Assembly (NCBI GenBank): GCA_947451035.1
Contig: CANFXR010000015.1
Span: 1 to 44,082 of the forward strand
Reading direction: 5' to 3'
Length of the DNA stretch: 44,082 nucleotides
Source of the DNA: Burkholderiales bacterium
GTDB taxonomy: Bacteria > Pseudomonadota > Gammaproteobacteria > Burkholderiales > Burkholderiaceae_C
Part shown: positions 23,203 through 35,001 of the stretch, piece by piece
How the letters are laid out: each line of letters starts with the position of its first letter
How positions within the stretch are numbered: the first letter of the stretch is position 1
The notes under the pieces: model-generated
Seen by the model: the letters and a program-made list of their open reading frames with translations, nothing else
Database searches by the model: none
What the model was told of the DNA's origin: nothing
Made by a program: the position numbers and the translations under genes

Positions 23203-24756
23203 TCAGGCGAAGGACTTCTTGAACGCGCCCACCGCGGCGGACAGTTCGGCTTCGGAGTCCTTGTCGAGCACCTTCGAGTCTTCGATCTTCTTGAGCAAAC
23301 CGGCATGGCTCGTCTTCAGGAATTGATGCAAGCCCGATTCGAAAGCCAGAACCTTCTTGACATCCACATCGTCCATGAAGCCCTTGTTGACCGCGAACAG
23401 CGTCGCACCCATCAAGGAAATCGACAGCGGCGAGTACTGGGCTTGCTTGAGCAATTCAGTCACCCGAGCGCCGCGATCCAGCTGCTTGCGAGTCGCTTCG
23501 TCGAGGTCGGAAGCGAACTGTGCAAACGCCGCCAGTTCACGGTACTGCGCCAAGTCGGTACGGATACCACCCGACAGCCCCTTGATGACCTTGGTCTGCG
23601 CCGCACCACCCACCCGCGACACCGAGATGCCGGCGTTGATGGCCGGGCGAATGCCCGCATTGAACAGGGATGTTTCCAGGAAAATCTGGCCGTCGGTGAT
23701 CGAGATCACGTTCGTTGGCACGAATGCGGACACGTCGCCGGCTTGCGTCTCAATGATGGGCAGTGCGGTCAGCGAGCCTGTGCGACCCTTCACGGCACCC
23801 TTCGTGAACGCCTCGACATACTCTGCATTCACACGAGCTGCACGCTCAAGCAGACGGCTGTGGAGATAGAACACGTCGCCTGGGTAGGCTTCGCGTCCTG
23901 GCGGACGACGCAAAAGCAATGACACCTGACGGTAGGCCACGGCCTGCTTGGACAGATCGTCATAAACGATCAGCGCATCTTCGCCACGGTCGCGGAAATA
24001 CTCGCCCATCGTGCAGCCCGAGTAGGCCGACACGTACTGCATCGCAGCCGACTCGGCGGCAGAGGCGGCCACAACGATCGTGTACTCCATCGCGCCATTG
24101 GCTTCGAGCGAGCGCACCACGTTCTTGATCGACGAAGCCTTTTGACCAATGGCAACGTAGATGCAGGTCATGTTCTGACCCTTCTGGTTGATGATCGCGT
24201 CGATGGCCACCGCGGTCTTGCCCGTTTGGCGGTCACCAATGATCAGCTCGCGCTGTCCACGACCCACCGGCACCATCGAGTCAATGGACTTCAGGCCAGT
24301 CTGCATCGGCTGGTCCACGGACTTGCGTGCGATCACGCCCGGCGCGATCTTCTCGATTGGCATCGACAACTGTGCGTTGATCGGGCCCTTGCCATCGATC
24401 GGCTGACCCAGCGCATTGACCACGCGGCCCTTGAGCTCGGGGCCGACAGGCACTTCAAGAATACGTCCGGTGCACTTGACGGTATTGCCTTCAGCAATGT
24501 GCTCGTACTCGCCCAAGATCACGGCGCCGACCGAGTCGCGCTCGAGGTTGAGCGCCAGACCAAAGGTTGGGGTGCCGTCCGGCGCAGCCGGGAACTCCAG
24601 CATCTCGCCTTGCATCACTTCCGACAAGCCATGCACGCGGCAGATACCATCCGCCACCGACACCACGGTGCCCTGGTTGCGAATATCAGCGGCGGCGCCG
24701 AGGCCTTCAATGCGACTCTTGATGAGTTCGGAAATTTCTGCGGGATTCAGTTGCAT
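23203..24756 (-). CDS. atpA: ATP synthase F1 subunit alpha
   Basis: 517-residue regulatory nucleotide-binding subunit. The start [16 protein letters not shown] is typical; the frame extends upstream to 24843 but overlaps atpH and is not conserved. Walker A GDRQTGKT is at residues 174-181, and the signature [14 protein letters not shown] is intact with the arginine-finger region SVSRVG. C-terminal helices follow. ATG 24756 is preceded by an AGGAGA Shine-Dalgarno on the minus strand. Confidence 0.98.
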   Translation of the reverse strand: MQLNPAEISELIKSRIEGLGAAADIRNQGTVVSVADGICRVHGLSEVMQGEMLEFPAAPDGTPTFGLALNLERDSVGAVILGEYEHIAEGNTVKCTGRILEVPVGPELKGRVVNALGQPIDGKGPINAQLSMPIEKIAPGVIARKSVDQPMQTGLKSIDSMVPVGRGQRELIIGDRQTGKTAVAIDAIINQKGQNMTCIYVAIGQKASSIKNVVRSLEANGAMEYTIVVAASAAESAAMQYVSAYSGCTMGEYFRDRGEDALIVYDDLSKQAVAYRQVSLLLRRPPGREAYPGDVFYLHSRLLERAARVNAEYVEAFTKGAVKGRTGSLTALPIIETQAGDVSAFVPTNVISITDGQIFLETSLFNAGIRPAINAGISVSRVGGAAQTKVIKGLSGGIRTDLAQYRELAAFAQFASDLDEATRKQLDRGARVTELLKQAQYSPLSISLMGATLFAVNKGFMDDVDVKKVLAFESGLHQFLKTSHAGLLKKIEDSKVLDKDSEAELSAAVGAFKKSFA

Positions 24757-24839
24757 GAGATCTCTCCTGTCTTTGCATTCAGACTGGCGTGCGGTGTGCT
24801 CGACAGGCTGACTGGGATGTGAAAGGGCGTGCGCGGCAA

Positions 24840-25373
24840 TCAAGCCGCCAGCACGACCCTCATTTGTTCAAGCTGCGCCTTCACCGAGGTGTCCATCACC
24901 TCGTCGCCGACGACCACCCGGATACCGCCGATCAGCGATGGTTCGAGTTGAACGGTGACGTTGAGCCTGCGACCGAAGCGCTTTTCAAGCGTTGTCACAA
25001 CCCCGGCCAATTGAGCAGCTTCGATCGGGAATGCGCTGAACACGGTCGCATCAGAAACACCAGCACTGGCATTGGCCAACACATGAAATTGCGATGCGAT
25101 TTCTGCAAGGACAGTCAGCCTGCCGTTCTCGATCAGCATGCGCAGGAAATTCTTCATGGGCGCAGTCAGCGGGACCTTCACGACGGACGCGATCAGGTCA
25201 AACACCTGCTCGACACCGACTTTCGGGCTGCTTGCAAACTGACGCAACTGCTCGTTATCGGCGATCAATGCCAGCGCATCAACCTGCTGAGACATTGCTT
25301 TGACGTCGCCCTGTGAAGCGACATCGAACAGGGCTTCGGCATAGGGCCGAGCCAACGTGGCAAGTTCGGCCAT
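24840..25373 (-). CDS. atpH: ATP synthase F1 subunit delta
   Basis: 177-residue peripheral-stalk protein that ties F1 alpha to the b dimer. N-terminal [13 protein letters not shown] is the family signature; the C-terminal [21 protein letters not shown] is the conserved OSCP/delta motif. Located between atpF (32 bases) and atpA (83 bases). Confidence 0.97.
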   Translation of the reverse strand: MAELATLARPYAEALFDVASQGDVKAMSQQVDALALIADNEQLRQFASSPKVGVEQVFDLIASVVKVPLTAPMKNFLRMLIENGRLTVLAEIASQFHVLANASAGVSDATVFSAFPIEAAQLAGVVTTLEKRFGRRLNVTVQLEPSLIGGIRVVVGDEVMDTSVKAQLEQMRVVLAA

Positions 25374-25405
25374 GGCTCAGGCCCCCATTTGGCGGGCGGC
25401 GCCGC

Positions 25406-25876
25406 TCACAGCTCAACCTTCAAGCGGTTCAGCAGGTCTGCATGGACGCTGGCACTGACTTCTCGCTTGAGAATCTGCTCGGCACCCTTGACCGCCAGCA
25501 TGGCCACCTGCTCACGCAGAACCTCGCGGGCCTTGATGGACTCCTGCTCAGCCTCGGCCTTGGCCGCTGCCACGATCTTCGAGCCCTCGTCGCTGGCGCG
25601 AGTCTTCGCCTCTTCAACCATCGACTGCGCGAGACGTTCGGCATCAGCCAACCGGCCGGCGGCATCGATACGCGCGGCGGCAAGCTGCTCTTCGACACGC
25701 TTGTTGGCGGTGGTCAACTCGGCCTTGGCCTTGTCGGCAGCCGACAGGCCGTCGGATATCTTTTGCGCACGCGCATCAAGCGCTGCGGTGATCGGTGGCC
25801 AGATGTACTTCATCGTGAATCCGACCAGGATCAAAAACACGATCATCTGAATGATGAATGTCGCAGTGATGCTCAC
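25406..25876 (-). CDS. atpF: ATP synthase Fo subunit b
   Basis: 156 residues: one N-terminal membrane helix ([21 protein letters not shown]), then a long charged, alanine-rich coiled coil that forms the peripheral stator stalk as a dimer. Length equals the E. coli protein (156). Only one b-type gene is present, so a homodimer is expected. Confidence 0.97.
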   Translation of the reverse strand: MSITATFIIQMIVFLILVGFTMKYIWPPITAALDARAQKISDGLSAADKAKAELTTANKRVEEQLAAARIDAAGRLADAERLAQSMVEEAKTRASDEGSKIVAAAKAEAEQESIKAREVLREQVAMLAVKGAEQILKREVSASVHADLLNRLKVEL

Positions 25877-25954
25877 GTTGATGCCTCAATCAGGGTGTCA
25901 AGGGCGTCGACTCCGAGCAACTCGGAGCCGACGGGATCGCTTGATTTGCGCGAA

Positions 25955-26254
<300 letters not shown>

Positions 26255-26257
26255 CTA

Positions 26258-27118
26258 TCAGTGAGTCTCGTGGGCCTGCCCGACATAGACCAGCGTCAAC
26301 ATCATGAACACGAAGGCTTGCAACGTGATGATCAGGATGTGAAAGATGGCCCACACGGTGCCCGCGATGATGTGCAGGGCCGCCAAGGCGAACCCAGTGA
26401 GCGAGAGCGTGAAAGCGCCGCCCAACAACGCGATGAGAAGAAAGATCAACTCACCCGCATACATGTTGCCGAACAACCGCATGCCATGCGACACGGTTTT
26501 GGCAACGAATTCGACCAGCTGCATTGCAAAATTGAAGGGGTAGAGCGCCCAGTGGTCACCAAACGGCGCCGCGAACAACTCATGAATCCAGCCGCCCAGA
26601 CCCTTGATCTTCACGTTGTAGACCAAGCAGGTGATGAGAACACCCACCGACAGACCCATGGTGATGGACAGGTCGGCCGTCGGCACCACACGCAAGAAGG
26701 CGTGACTTTCATCGTGACCGGTCATCCCGTAGATCGACTCCCAAACCAGCGGCAACAAGTCGACCGGCAGCAAGTCCATCGCATTGAGCAGGAAGATCCA
26801 CACAAACACCGTCAAGGCCAACGGCGCAACCAGCTTGCGGCTGTTGGCGTTGTGAACGATGCCCTTCGCTTGGCTCTCAACCAATTCGAACAGAATTTCG
26901 ACGGCCGCCTGAAAACGCCCCGGCACGCCTGAAGTGGCCTTGCTGGCCGCCTTCCAGAGCAAAAAGCAACCCAGAACGCCAAGCAGCGTCGAAAAGACAA
27001 TGGAGTCGAAATTGATGACCGAGAAATCCACCAGGCCCTTGGGCTTGCCGGTAGAAAGGTGAGTCAGGTGGTGAACGATGTATTCACCAGCGGTAAGCGC
27101 GTGACCTTCGGCTGACAT
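26258..27118 (-). CDS. atpB: ATP synthase Fo subunit a
   Basis: 286-residue integral membrane stator with five to six helices that forms the proton half-channels. The essential arginine is R214 in SHGMRLFGNMYAGE, and the C-terminal helix QAFVFMMLTLVYVGQA is the family signature. 39 bases upstream of atpE and 27 bases downstream of atpI. Confidence 0.97.
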   Translation of the reverse strand: MSAEGHALTAGEYIVHHLTHLSTGKPKGLVDFSVINFDSIVFSTLLGVLGCFLLWKAASKATSGVPGRFQAAVEILFELVESQAKGIVHNANSRKLVAPLALTVFVWIFLLNAMDLLPVDLLPLVWESIYGMTGHDESHAFLRVVPTADLSITMGLSVGVLITCLVYNVKIKGLGGWIHELFAAPFGDHWALYPFNFAMQLVEFVAKTVSHGMRLFGNMYAGELIFLLIALLGGAFTLSLTGFALAALHIIAGTVWAIFHILIITLQAFVFMMLTLVYVGQAHETH

Positions 27119-27145
27119 GTGAGGAAATCCTGTCCGATCTTGTTC

Positions 27146-27649
27146 TCAACGCCCGCGCCAAAGAAGCGCGACCCAATACATCTGCATACACAGCGCCATG
27201 GCACCCAGCAAGCAAGGCCAATTCAGTGACTGAATCACTTTCGGCGCCAGCAACAGCATGGAGACCGAAACGCCTATCTTCACCAAACTCCACACCATGA
27301 CACCAGCCGCGCTGGAAACCACCGTCAGACCAGTCAGCCTGCTGGTCATGCCTCGCGCCATCAAGGCACCAGGCACCACCGCAACAAACGCGCCGTAGAG
27401 CGCCGACTGAACGAAATCTGGACGATGCCAAAGCAGCCAAATCACGATCCCCGCCAAACCACCGACCGCAACCTGCGCGGCGATGACCCACCAAGGGGAC
27501 AGTTGAGGGCGACTGAGCCGCAAGGCTTGCGCCTCTTCCCATGTAAGCGCTTTGACCGGCGGATCTTCTGCCTCGTCGTCAAAGCCTGTGGCTGACACAC
27601 CGCGAACGGTCAATTCAGGCACTGGGCTGGTAACAATCGCTTTCAACAC
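27146..27649 (-). CDS. atpI: ATP synthase subunit I (AtpI)
   Basis: About 167 residues with a polar N-terminus and four hydrophobic helices (PWWVIAAQVAVGGLAGIVIW onward), the AtpI layout; AtpI helps assemble the c ring. No ATG is available. The frame is open to TTG 27670, but that codon lies inside the predicted promoter (-10 at 27658-27663), so it is probably not transcribed. The first downstream in-frame candidates are GTG 27649 and TTG 27646, then GTG 27622. I use 27649, with low confidence in the exact codon; the start would be nearly leaderless. First gene of the operon. Confidence 0.85.
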   Translation of the reverse strand: MLKAIVTSPVPELTVRGVSATGFDDEAEDPPVKALTWEEAQALRLSRPQLSPWWVIAAQVAVGGLAGIVIWLLWHRPDFVQSALYGAFVAVVPGALMARGMTSRLTGLTVVSSAAGVMVWSLVKIGVSVSMLLLAPKVIQSLNWPCLLGAMALCMQMYWVALLWRGR

Positions 27650-27657
27650 AGCCTCGG

Positions 27658-27687
27658 AGTATACGTGCAAACCCGCGCTGCCTTCAA
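27658..27687 (-). promoter_or_regulatory. Sigma-70-type promoter of the atp operon
   Basis: On the minus strand TTGAAG (27682-27687) and TATACT (27658-27663) are separated by 18 bases, close to TTGACA/TATAAT. Expected transcription start is about 27650-27652, at the very beginning of atpI. It is the only good promoter I see upstream of the nine atp genes. Confidence 0.65.
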
Positions 27688-27774
27688 CCCGGAATTCAAG
27701 ACTTTGCCGCCCGTCCCGCGTCCGCAGGGAGCACGTTCACGAATCCGGAGGCATGCCCGGCGGCGGCTTGCGAC

Positions 27775-28695
27775 TCAGTTGAACAGGTTGGCGGGCAGGC
27801 CGGCGACCTCGACCCGCAGGGACAGGACGCAGCCTGCGAGCGGCTGCTCAGCCAACTCGGCCGCCGGGCGGTTCTTTCGGGCGGTGGTGATGTAAAGCGT
27901 CTTCAGGTCGGGGCCTCCGAAGCAAGGCATCGTGGGGCAGCGGACCGGCAGTTGAACCTCTTGGAGCCTTTCTCCTGACGGCGAGAGGCACAAGAGGCGC
28001 TGCCCCTCGAACATCGCCACCCAATAGTTACCTTCGACATCGACCGCGGCACCGTCAGGACGCCCGCCGTAGGCTTCGAGGGGTTCTTGCGTCTGCTTGA
28101 GCGGAAATGCGGCCATCACGCGGCGGTCGCTCAATGTGCCGCTCAGCGCATCGAAGGCGAAGGCGAAGATCGTGTGCGACTTCGTGTCGCTCCAGTACAT
28201 CGTGCGTGCGTCCGCGCTCCAGGCCAGGCCGTTCGACACCGTGATTCCATCGGCTCGTCGGGTCAACACGCCGCGGTCCAAGCAATACAGCGAGGCCAAC
28301 GGAGGATCTCGTGGCTCGTAGACCGTGCCCGCCCAGAAACGGCCCTGCGGATCGCACTTGCCATCGTTGAACCGTTCGATCTTCGGGTCATAGGGCGGCG
28401 GCGCCAGCAAGGACCGGCTCCCGGTACCGGGATCAAAACGCCACAACCCGTCACGTGCGGCCAACAGCATTGCGCCGTCGAGCATCGGGGCGCAGCTGCC
28501 GATTTCGCTGTCGAAGGTCCAGTGCGACAACTCGCCGGTCGCAGGGTCGAACCGGTTGAGCGTGCACGCGGGGATGTCGCAGTAATACAGCGCCTGCTCG
28601 CGCGGGTGCCACACCGGGGACTCGCCGAGCAGGCTGGGCGACGCCACGGCGATCTTCACGGTCGAAGCGTCGCGCAATACAGTGGTCGAACTCAC
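27775..28695 (-). CDS. SMP-30/gluconolactonase family sugar lactonase
   Basis: 306-residue six-bladed beta-propeller lactonase. The metal-binding residues are visible in LLGESPVWH (Glu), RFNDGKCDPQGRFWAG and ITVSNGLAWSADARTMYWSDT (Asn, Asp). Hydrolyses aldonolactones in sugar acid pathways (gluconate, arabonate, galactonate or xylonate types). The start overlaps the stop of the upstream aldose-1-epimerase by 4 bases, so the two act together: the epimerase supplies the correct anomer, and the lactonase opens the lactone formed after oxidation. No sugar dehydrogenase is next to them. Confidence 0.92.
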   Translation of the reverse strand: MSSTTVLRDASTVKIAVASPSLLGESPVWHPREQALYYCDIPACTLNRFDPATGELSHWTFDSEIGSCAPMLDGAMLLAARDGLWRFDPGTGSRSLLAPPPYDPKIERFNDGKCDPQGRFWAGTVYEPRDPPLASLYCLDRGVLTRRADGITVSNGLAWSADARTMYWSDTKSHTIFAFAFDALSGTLSDRRVMAAFPLKQTQEPLEAYGGRPDGAAVDVEGNYWVAMFEGQRLLCLSPSGERLQEVQLPVRCPTMPCFGGPDLKTLYITTARKNRPAAELAEQPLAGCVLSLRVEVAGLPANLFN

Positions 28696-29576
28696 AGGAC
28701 GGACACCTTCAACGTCATCAAGGCTTCAAAGCTCGCGCCGGGTTGCAGCGTGCGCAGTCCGTGCGCCGCCGGGTCGCTCATGTGGATCGCATTGCTGACG
28801 TGACTCACCGGCTCGACACAGAAGTACGGCTTGTCGGCCGGCGTGTAGACGACCAGATGCGTCAGGTTGGAGGTGAGCTGAAGCGAGAATTTTTCGTCGC
28901 GGATGCGGGCCGCTCCCTTCCAGCCGTCGAAGCAGTGGTCCAACCCCATCTGCGCCACCTCACCCTCGATCCCGGGCTGCACCACCGTGCGAATTGGCAA
29001 CCCGGTGGCGTCGGGTTCCCAGCGATCGCTGATCTCGATGTGCAGATGACTGCCTTCGCGCTTGGGGAAATACGGATGCCAGCCCAGCCCCACAGGCTGC
29101 GTGACGTCGCCGGTGTTTTGGATGGTCATCTGCACGGCCAGCGAGCTCGGTGTCAGCGAGAAGTGCTGCAGCGCCTCAAACGCGAACGGCCAATGGGCAT
29201 CGGGCGCATGGCGGTAACGCAGCACCGCGGCCACCGCGCTGTGCGACACCACATTCCACGGACGCAACCAGCCCACGCCGTGGACCGAGTGCGGGTTGTC
29301 GTCGAAATTGGTTTGCGTCGTGTGGTCAAGTCCCTGCCAGCGAAAGCGTTTGTTGCCCAGCCGGTTGGAGTAAGGCGCCAGCGGGTAGCAGGCCGACTGA
29401 CGCGACCGGGCCAGCGATCCTGGCTCGGTCGAGCGCAGGATCGGCGTGTCCTGGTGCCACAAGCCAGCGATCGATCCACCCAGATCAGCGCGCAGCGCCA
29501 ACCGCAGCGCCCCGGCGCACAGTTCGACCGTGCCGTCGGCGGCAACGCCTTCGGGCTGGGTGGCTGAGTCGCCCAT
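28692..29576 (-). CDS. Aldose 1-epimerase (galactose mutarotase family)
   Basis: 294-residue beta-sandwich mutarotase. NRLGNKRFRWQG and the GVGWLRPW segment near the first half are typical, with the catalytic His in the HSVHG-like stretch (NPHSVHGVGW) and the WHPYFPK motif in the second half; a conserved Glu is expected near FCVEPVSH. Converts alpha to beta anomers of aldoses. Overlaps the SMP-30 gene downstream by 4 bases (one operon). Sugar specificity cannot be told. Confidence 0.92.
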   Translation of the reverse strand: MGDSATQPEGVAADGTVELCAGALRLALRADLGGSIAGLWHQDTPILRSTEPGSLARSRQSACYPLAPYSNRLGNKRFRWQGLDHTTQTNFDDNPHSVHGVGWLRPWNVVSHSAVAAVLRYRHAPDAHWPFAFEALQHFSLTPSSLAVQMTIQNTGDVTQPVGLGWHPYFPKREGSHLHIEISDRWEPDATGLPIRTVVQPGIEGEVAQMGLDHCFDGWKGAARIRDEKFSLQLTSNLTHLVVYTPADKPYFCVEPVSHVSNAIHMSDPAAHGLRTLQPGASFEALMTLKVSVL

Positions 29577-29605
29577 GAGTCCTTGAGGTGCGCGCTCAGG
29601 CTGGC

Positions 29606-30097
29606 TCAGTCGAGCTCGGCCTTCAGGTAGTGGGAGTCGGCAATCGGGCTGAAGTAATACGGGGGGATTTCCTCGAAGCCCAGCGAGGCATACAAGCCGC
29701 GCGCGGCCTCCATGCCGTCGAGCGTGTCGAGCAGCATGATCGAGTAGCCGACGCTGCGCGCCTCGTCGAAAAGGGCCTGCGCCAGCAAGCGGCCGAGGCC
29801 GAAACGACGAAAGGCCGGTCGCACATACAGCCGCTTCATCTCGCAGGCGTTCGCGTAGTCGACATCGGCCAATGCACGCAGCGCGCCACAGCCGGCCAGT
29901 TGACCATCGACAAAAGCCAGCAGCAAGTGGCCGTGGGGCGGCGAGTACTCGCCCGGCAGCCCTGCCAACTCTTCCTCGATGCTCTGGAATCGCAGATCGA
30001 TGTTCAAACTGCCCACGTACTCGCGAAAGATGCCGCGGGTGGCATCAAGCGACTCGGCGTCGCTCGGGATCACGAGTTCTATGTCGGGTGCAGGCAT
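29606..30097 (-). CDS. GNAT family N-acetyltransferase
   Basis: 163 residues. The acetyl-CoA-binding motif A is RLYVRPAFRRFGLGRLL (R/QxxGxG/A pattern RRFGLG), and GLYASLGFEEI is the conserved C-terminal strand-helix. Substrate unknown (amine, peptide N-terminus or small molecule). Located between the aldose epimerase and uup on the same strand, with 29 bases to the former. No further clue to its substrate from the neighbours. Confidence 0.92.
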   Translation of the reverse strand: MPAPDIELVIPSDAESLDATRGIFREYVGSLNIDLRFQSIEEELAGLPGEYSPPHGHLLLAFVDGQLAGCGALRALADVDYANACEMKRLYVRPAFRRFGLGRLLAQALFDEARSVGYSIMLLDTLDGMEAARGLYASLGFEEIPPYYFSPIADSHYLKAELD

Positions 30098-30172
30098 GGG
30101 AACGGGAAGCGGAAGGATCCGGCTCAGTTTATCGCCGGGGTCGCCACTGTCTTGCAGTCGCTTTCCCGACGT

Positions 30173-32080
<1,908 letters not shown>

Positions 32081-32150
32081 CCGTCGATTGTGAGGGTTGG
32101 CCCTGATAGGGCAAACGCGGCGCCGGCGTTCGAGCGCCGAAAATGCGCCC

Positions 32151-33032
32151 ATGAGCACCTCTGCGATCTTTCACGATTCCTTCTACAAGTTTGCGCACGT
32201 CAGCGATGTCGAAGGCACGGCGGCGACCCTGCGCGAGCTGACCGCGACGCTCACCGGCAGCTTGCTGGTCGCCCGCGAAGGGCTCAACGGCACGGTCGCA
32301 GGCACCGCCGCTGCGCTCGATGCGTTTCGAGCGGCCTTGGCCCGCGACGCGCGCCTGGCGGGTTGCTTCACCGGCATCGAGTTCAAGCGCAGCCCCTGCA
32401 CGACGCCGCCGTTCCAGCGCATGAAGGTGCACAGCCGACCGGAAATCCTGCCGCTCGGGTTGCCCGCAGGCAGCGCCGAAGTCAATGCGGTGGGACACGT
32501 CGGGCTGCAAGTGACGCCCGAGCGCTGGCGCGAGTTGCTCGACGACCCGAACGTGGTGGTGATCGACAACCGCAACCACTTCGAAGTGCGGCTCGGACGG
32601 TTTCGCAACGCGGTCGATCCGCTGGTGCGTAATTTCCGTGACTTTCCGGCCTACATCGAAGCGCAACTGCCGCTGTGGCAGGCCGAAGGCAAGCAAGTGG
32701 CGATGTACTGCACCGGCGGCATCCGCTGCGAGAAAACCAGCGCCTGGCTGCACGAACGCGGCGTGGCCGTGCTGCAACTCGAAGGCGGCATCCTCAACTA
32801 CTTCGCCCGCATGCCCGATGCCCAGCGCGACTGGGACGGCGAATGCTTCGTCTTTGACAACCGCATCGCGCTCGACACCCGACTGCACGAAACCGCCGCC
32901 ACCGCCGAGCAGGTGTACGCAGGCGATCCGCACGAGGCCTGGCGACTGCAGCGCGCGCTGCGGCTCGACAGCCCGGCCGAGGCCGACGCCGCCGATCCCG
33001 CTGAGCGCCCGAGCGCCACACCGCCGCCGTGA
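32151..33032 (+). CDS. trhO: tRNA uridine hydroxylase TrhO (rhodanese-domain)
   Basis: 293 residues: an N-terminal acylphosphatase-like domain with AREGLNGTVAG and a central rhodanese domain whose catalytic loop is CTGGIRCEKTS (cysteine at about residue 187). This is the YceA/TrhO family, which makes 5-hydroxyuridine at position 34 of tRNA in an oxygen-dependent reaction. The tail is Ala/Pro-rich. ATG 32151 begins the conserved part. The stop overlaps the next gene's GTG by 4 bases, so both RNA-modifying enzymes are probably coupled. Confidence 0.93.
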   Translation: MSTSAIFHDSFYKFAHVSDVEGTAATLRELTATLTGSLLVAREGLNGTVAGTAAALDAFRAALARDARLAGCFTGIEFKRSPCTTPPFQRMKVHSRPEILPLGLPAGSAEVNAVGHVGLQVTPERWRELLDDPNVVVIDNRNHFEVRLGRFRNAVDPLVRNFRDFPAYIEAQLPLWQAEGKQVAMYCTGGIRCEKTSAWLHERGVAVLQLEGGILNYFARMPDAQRDWDGECFVFDNRIALDTRLHETAATAEQVYAGDPHEAWRLQRALRLDSPAEADAADPAERPSATPPP

Positions 33033-34018
33033 ACACCGTGCGGCCGCCGCGCGACAAGCCCCCGAGAAAGCCGCCGTCCTTGCCGCTGCCGACCAGGGAC
33101 GGCGTCGGCCCGAGCTGCGTCGCCTTGCCGCCGGGGCCGTGGGGTTCGATCGACGAGTTCCTGGCCGAGCGCTTTGCGGCGATCCCGGCCGACATCTGGC
33201 GATCCCGCATGCAGCAAGGCGAGCTGGTGGACGAGCACGGCGCGGCCATCGCCCCGGGGCAGCCGTATCGCGCCGGCGGGCGGCTGTACTACTACCGCGC
33301 CATTGACGACGAGCCGAAGGTGCCCTTTGAGGAGGTGCTGCTGTTTCAAGACGAGCTGCTGGTCGCCGTCGACAAGCCGCACTTCCTGAGCGTCACGCCG
33401 GGTGGGCGCCATCTGCACGAAACGCTGCTGGTGCGGCTCAAGCGCCGCCTGGGCATCGACACGCTGACGCCCTTGCACCGGCTGGACCGCGAGACCGCCG
33501 GCGTGGTGGTGTTTTCGGTGCAGCCTGCCACGCGTGGCGCGTACCAGGCGCTGTTCGCCCACAAGACGGTGGGCAAGCACTACGAGGCCATCGCGCCGTG
33601 GCAACCGGAGCTGGGCTTCCCGCTGACCCGCCGCAGCCGGCTGGTCGAAGACGCTCACTTCCTGCGCATGCGCGAGGAACCCGGCGAGCCCAACGCCGAA
33701 ACCCATTTCGAGGTGCTCGAGTCGCACGGCGCCTGCGCGCGCTACCGGCTCACGCCGGTCACGGGCCGCACGCACCAGTTGCGCGTGCACTGCGCGGCGC
33801 TGGGTTTGCCGATCGCGGGCGACCGCATGTACCCGACGCTGCTGCCCGTCGACACCGACGACCACGCCCGACCCTTGCAGTTGCTGGCCAGAACGCTGGC
33901 ATTCACCGACCCGGTGACGGGCCAGGCGCGGCGATTCGAGAGTGCGCGGCAACTGGCGTCGCTGCGCGACACCGACGTACTCAACCCGCTGGCAACTGCG
34001 CCTCCAGCGCATCCATGA
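33029..34018 (+). CDS. RluA-family pseudouridine synthase
   Basis: 329 residues. The catalytic motif HRLDRETAG carries Asp153. The conserved GRTHQLRVH segment and the following GDRMYP lie in the expected places. An N-terminal basic/proline-rich extension of about 35 residues precedes the fold. The best start is GTG 33029, which overlaps the trhO stop (GTGA). Converts uridine to pseudouridine in rRNA or tRNA; which site cannot be told (RluA/TruC-like group). The 3' end overlaps the convergent gshB gene by 38 bases. Confidence 0.92.
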   Translation: MNTVRPPRDKPPRKPPSLPLPTRDGVGPSCVALPPGPWGSIDEFLAERFAAIPADIWRSRMQQGELVDEHGAAIAPGQPYRAGGRLYYYRAIDDEPKVPFEEVLLFQDELLVAVDKPHFLSVTPGGRHLHETLLVRLKRRLGIDTLTPLHRLDRETAGVVVFSVQPATRGAYQALFAHKTVGKHYEAIAPWQPELGFPLTRRSRLVEDAHFLRMREEPGEPNAETHFEVLESHGACARYRLTPVTGRTHQLRVHCAALGLPIAGDRMYPTLLPVDTDDHARPLQLLARTLAFTDPVTGQARRFESARQLASLRDTDVLNPLATAPPAHP

Positions 34019-34943
34019 ACATCGCAGCCACATCGAAGCCGGTCTGCTTGGTGATTTCCTGAAAGCCCGTCGGGCTGGTGACGTTGATCTCGGTCACGCA
34101 GTCACCGATCACATCCAGCCCCACCAGCAGCAAGCCGCGTGCGGCGAGCACCGGGCCGATCTGCTCGGCGATCTCGCGGTCGCGCGGGCTCAGCGGCTGG
34201 GCCACGCCCTTGCCGCCCACGGCCAGGTTGCCGCGGATCTCGGTGCCTTGCGGAATGCGCGCCAGCGCGAAAGGCGCCGGGCGCCCGTCGATGAGCACGA
34301 TGCGCTTGTCGCCCAACACGATCTCGCTCAGGAAGCGCTGCACCATCACCGTGCGCTCGCCATGTTGGTTGAGGGTCTCGGAGATGCTGCCCAGGTTCAG
34401 ACCGTCGGGCCCGACACGGAAGATGCCCATGCCGCCCATGCCGTCGAGCGGCTTCAAGATGATGTCGCGGTGCTCGGCATGAAAGCGCCGGATGTCGGCC
34501 GCATCGCGCGTGACCAGCGTCGGCGTGATGTACTGCGGAAACTCGAGGATCGCCAGCTTTTCCGGATGATCGCGCAGCGCGCCCGGGCGGTTGAACACGC
34601 GCGCGCCCTCGCGCTCGGCCTGCCCGAGCAGGTGGGTGGCGTAGAAGTACTCGCTGTCGAACGGCGGGTCCTTGCGCATGAGCACCGCATCGACATCGGC
34701 CAGCGCCACCGGGATTTCATCGGGCGCTTGCTGACGCGCGGCGAACCAGCTGGTGCCGCCCGGCGTCAGCGTGATCTCGCGCACATAGCCCGTGACACGC
34801 CCGCCACGCTGCCACATCAGGTCGCGCGGCTGGCAGGCGAGCAGCTCGTGGCCGCGCGCGGCCGCCTCACGCATCATCGCGAAGGTGGTGTCCTTGGCGG
34901 GGTTGAAGCCCTCGAGCGCGTCGGCAACGAACAGCAGTCTCAT
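33981..34943 (-). CDS. gshB: Glutathione synthetase
   Basis: 320-residue ATP-grasp ligase that joins gamma-glutamylcysteine and glycine. The N-terminus MRLLFVADALEGFNPAKDTTFAMM is typical (quoted here up to its conserved FVAD...KDTTFAMM), with KPLDGMGGMGIFR as the ATP loop and INVTSPTGFQEI at the end. Usual length is about 315. Its 3' end overlaps the convergent pseudouridine synthase by 38 bases. It follows kup by 58 bases and belongs with gshA upstream. Confidence 0.96.
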   Translation of the reverse strand: MRLLFVADALEGFNPAKDTTFAMMREAAARGHELLACQPRDLMWQRGGRVTGYVREITLTPGGTSWFAARQQAPDEIPVALADVDAVLMRKDPPFDSEYFYATHLLGQAEREGARVFNRPGALRDHPEKLAILEFPQYITPTLVTRDAADIRRFHAEHRDIILKPLDGMGGMGIFRVGPDGLNLGSISETLNQHGERTVMVQRFLSEIVLGDKRIVLIDGRPAPFALARIPQGTEIRGNLAVGGKGVAQPLSPRDREIAEQIGPVLAARGLLLVGLDVIGDCVTEINVTSPTGFQEITKQTGFDVAAMFMDALEAQLPAG

Positions 34944-35001
34944 GGGGTTGGCCTCTGGTGAAGATTCGCTCGCGGGAGTCCGGCCAGCGGCTTTGGGCGG
35001 C

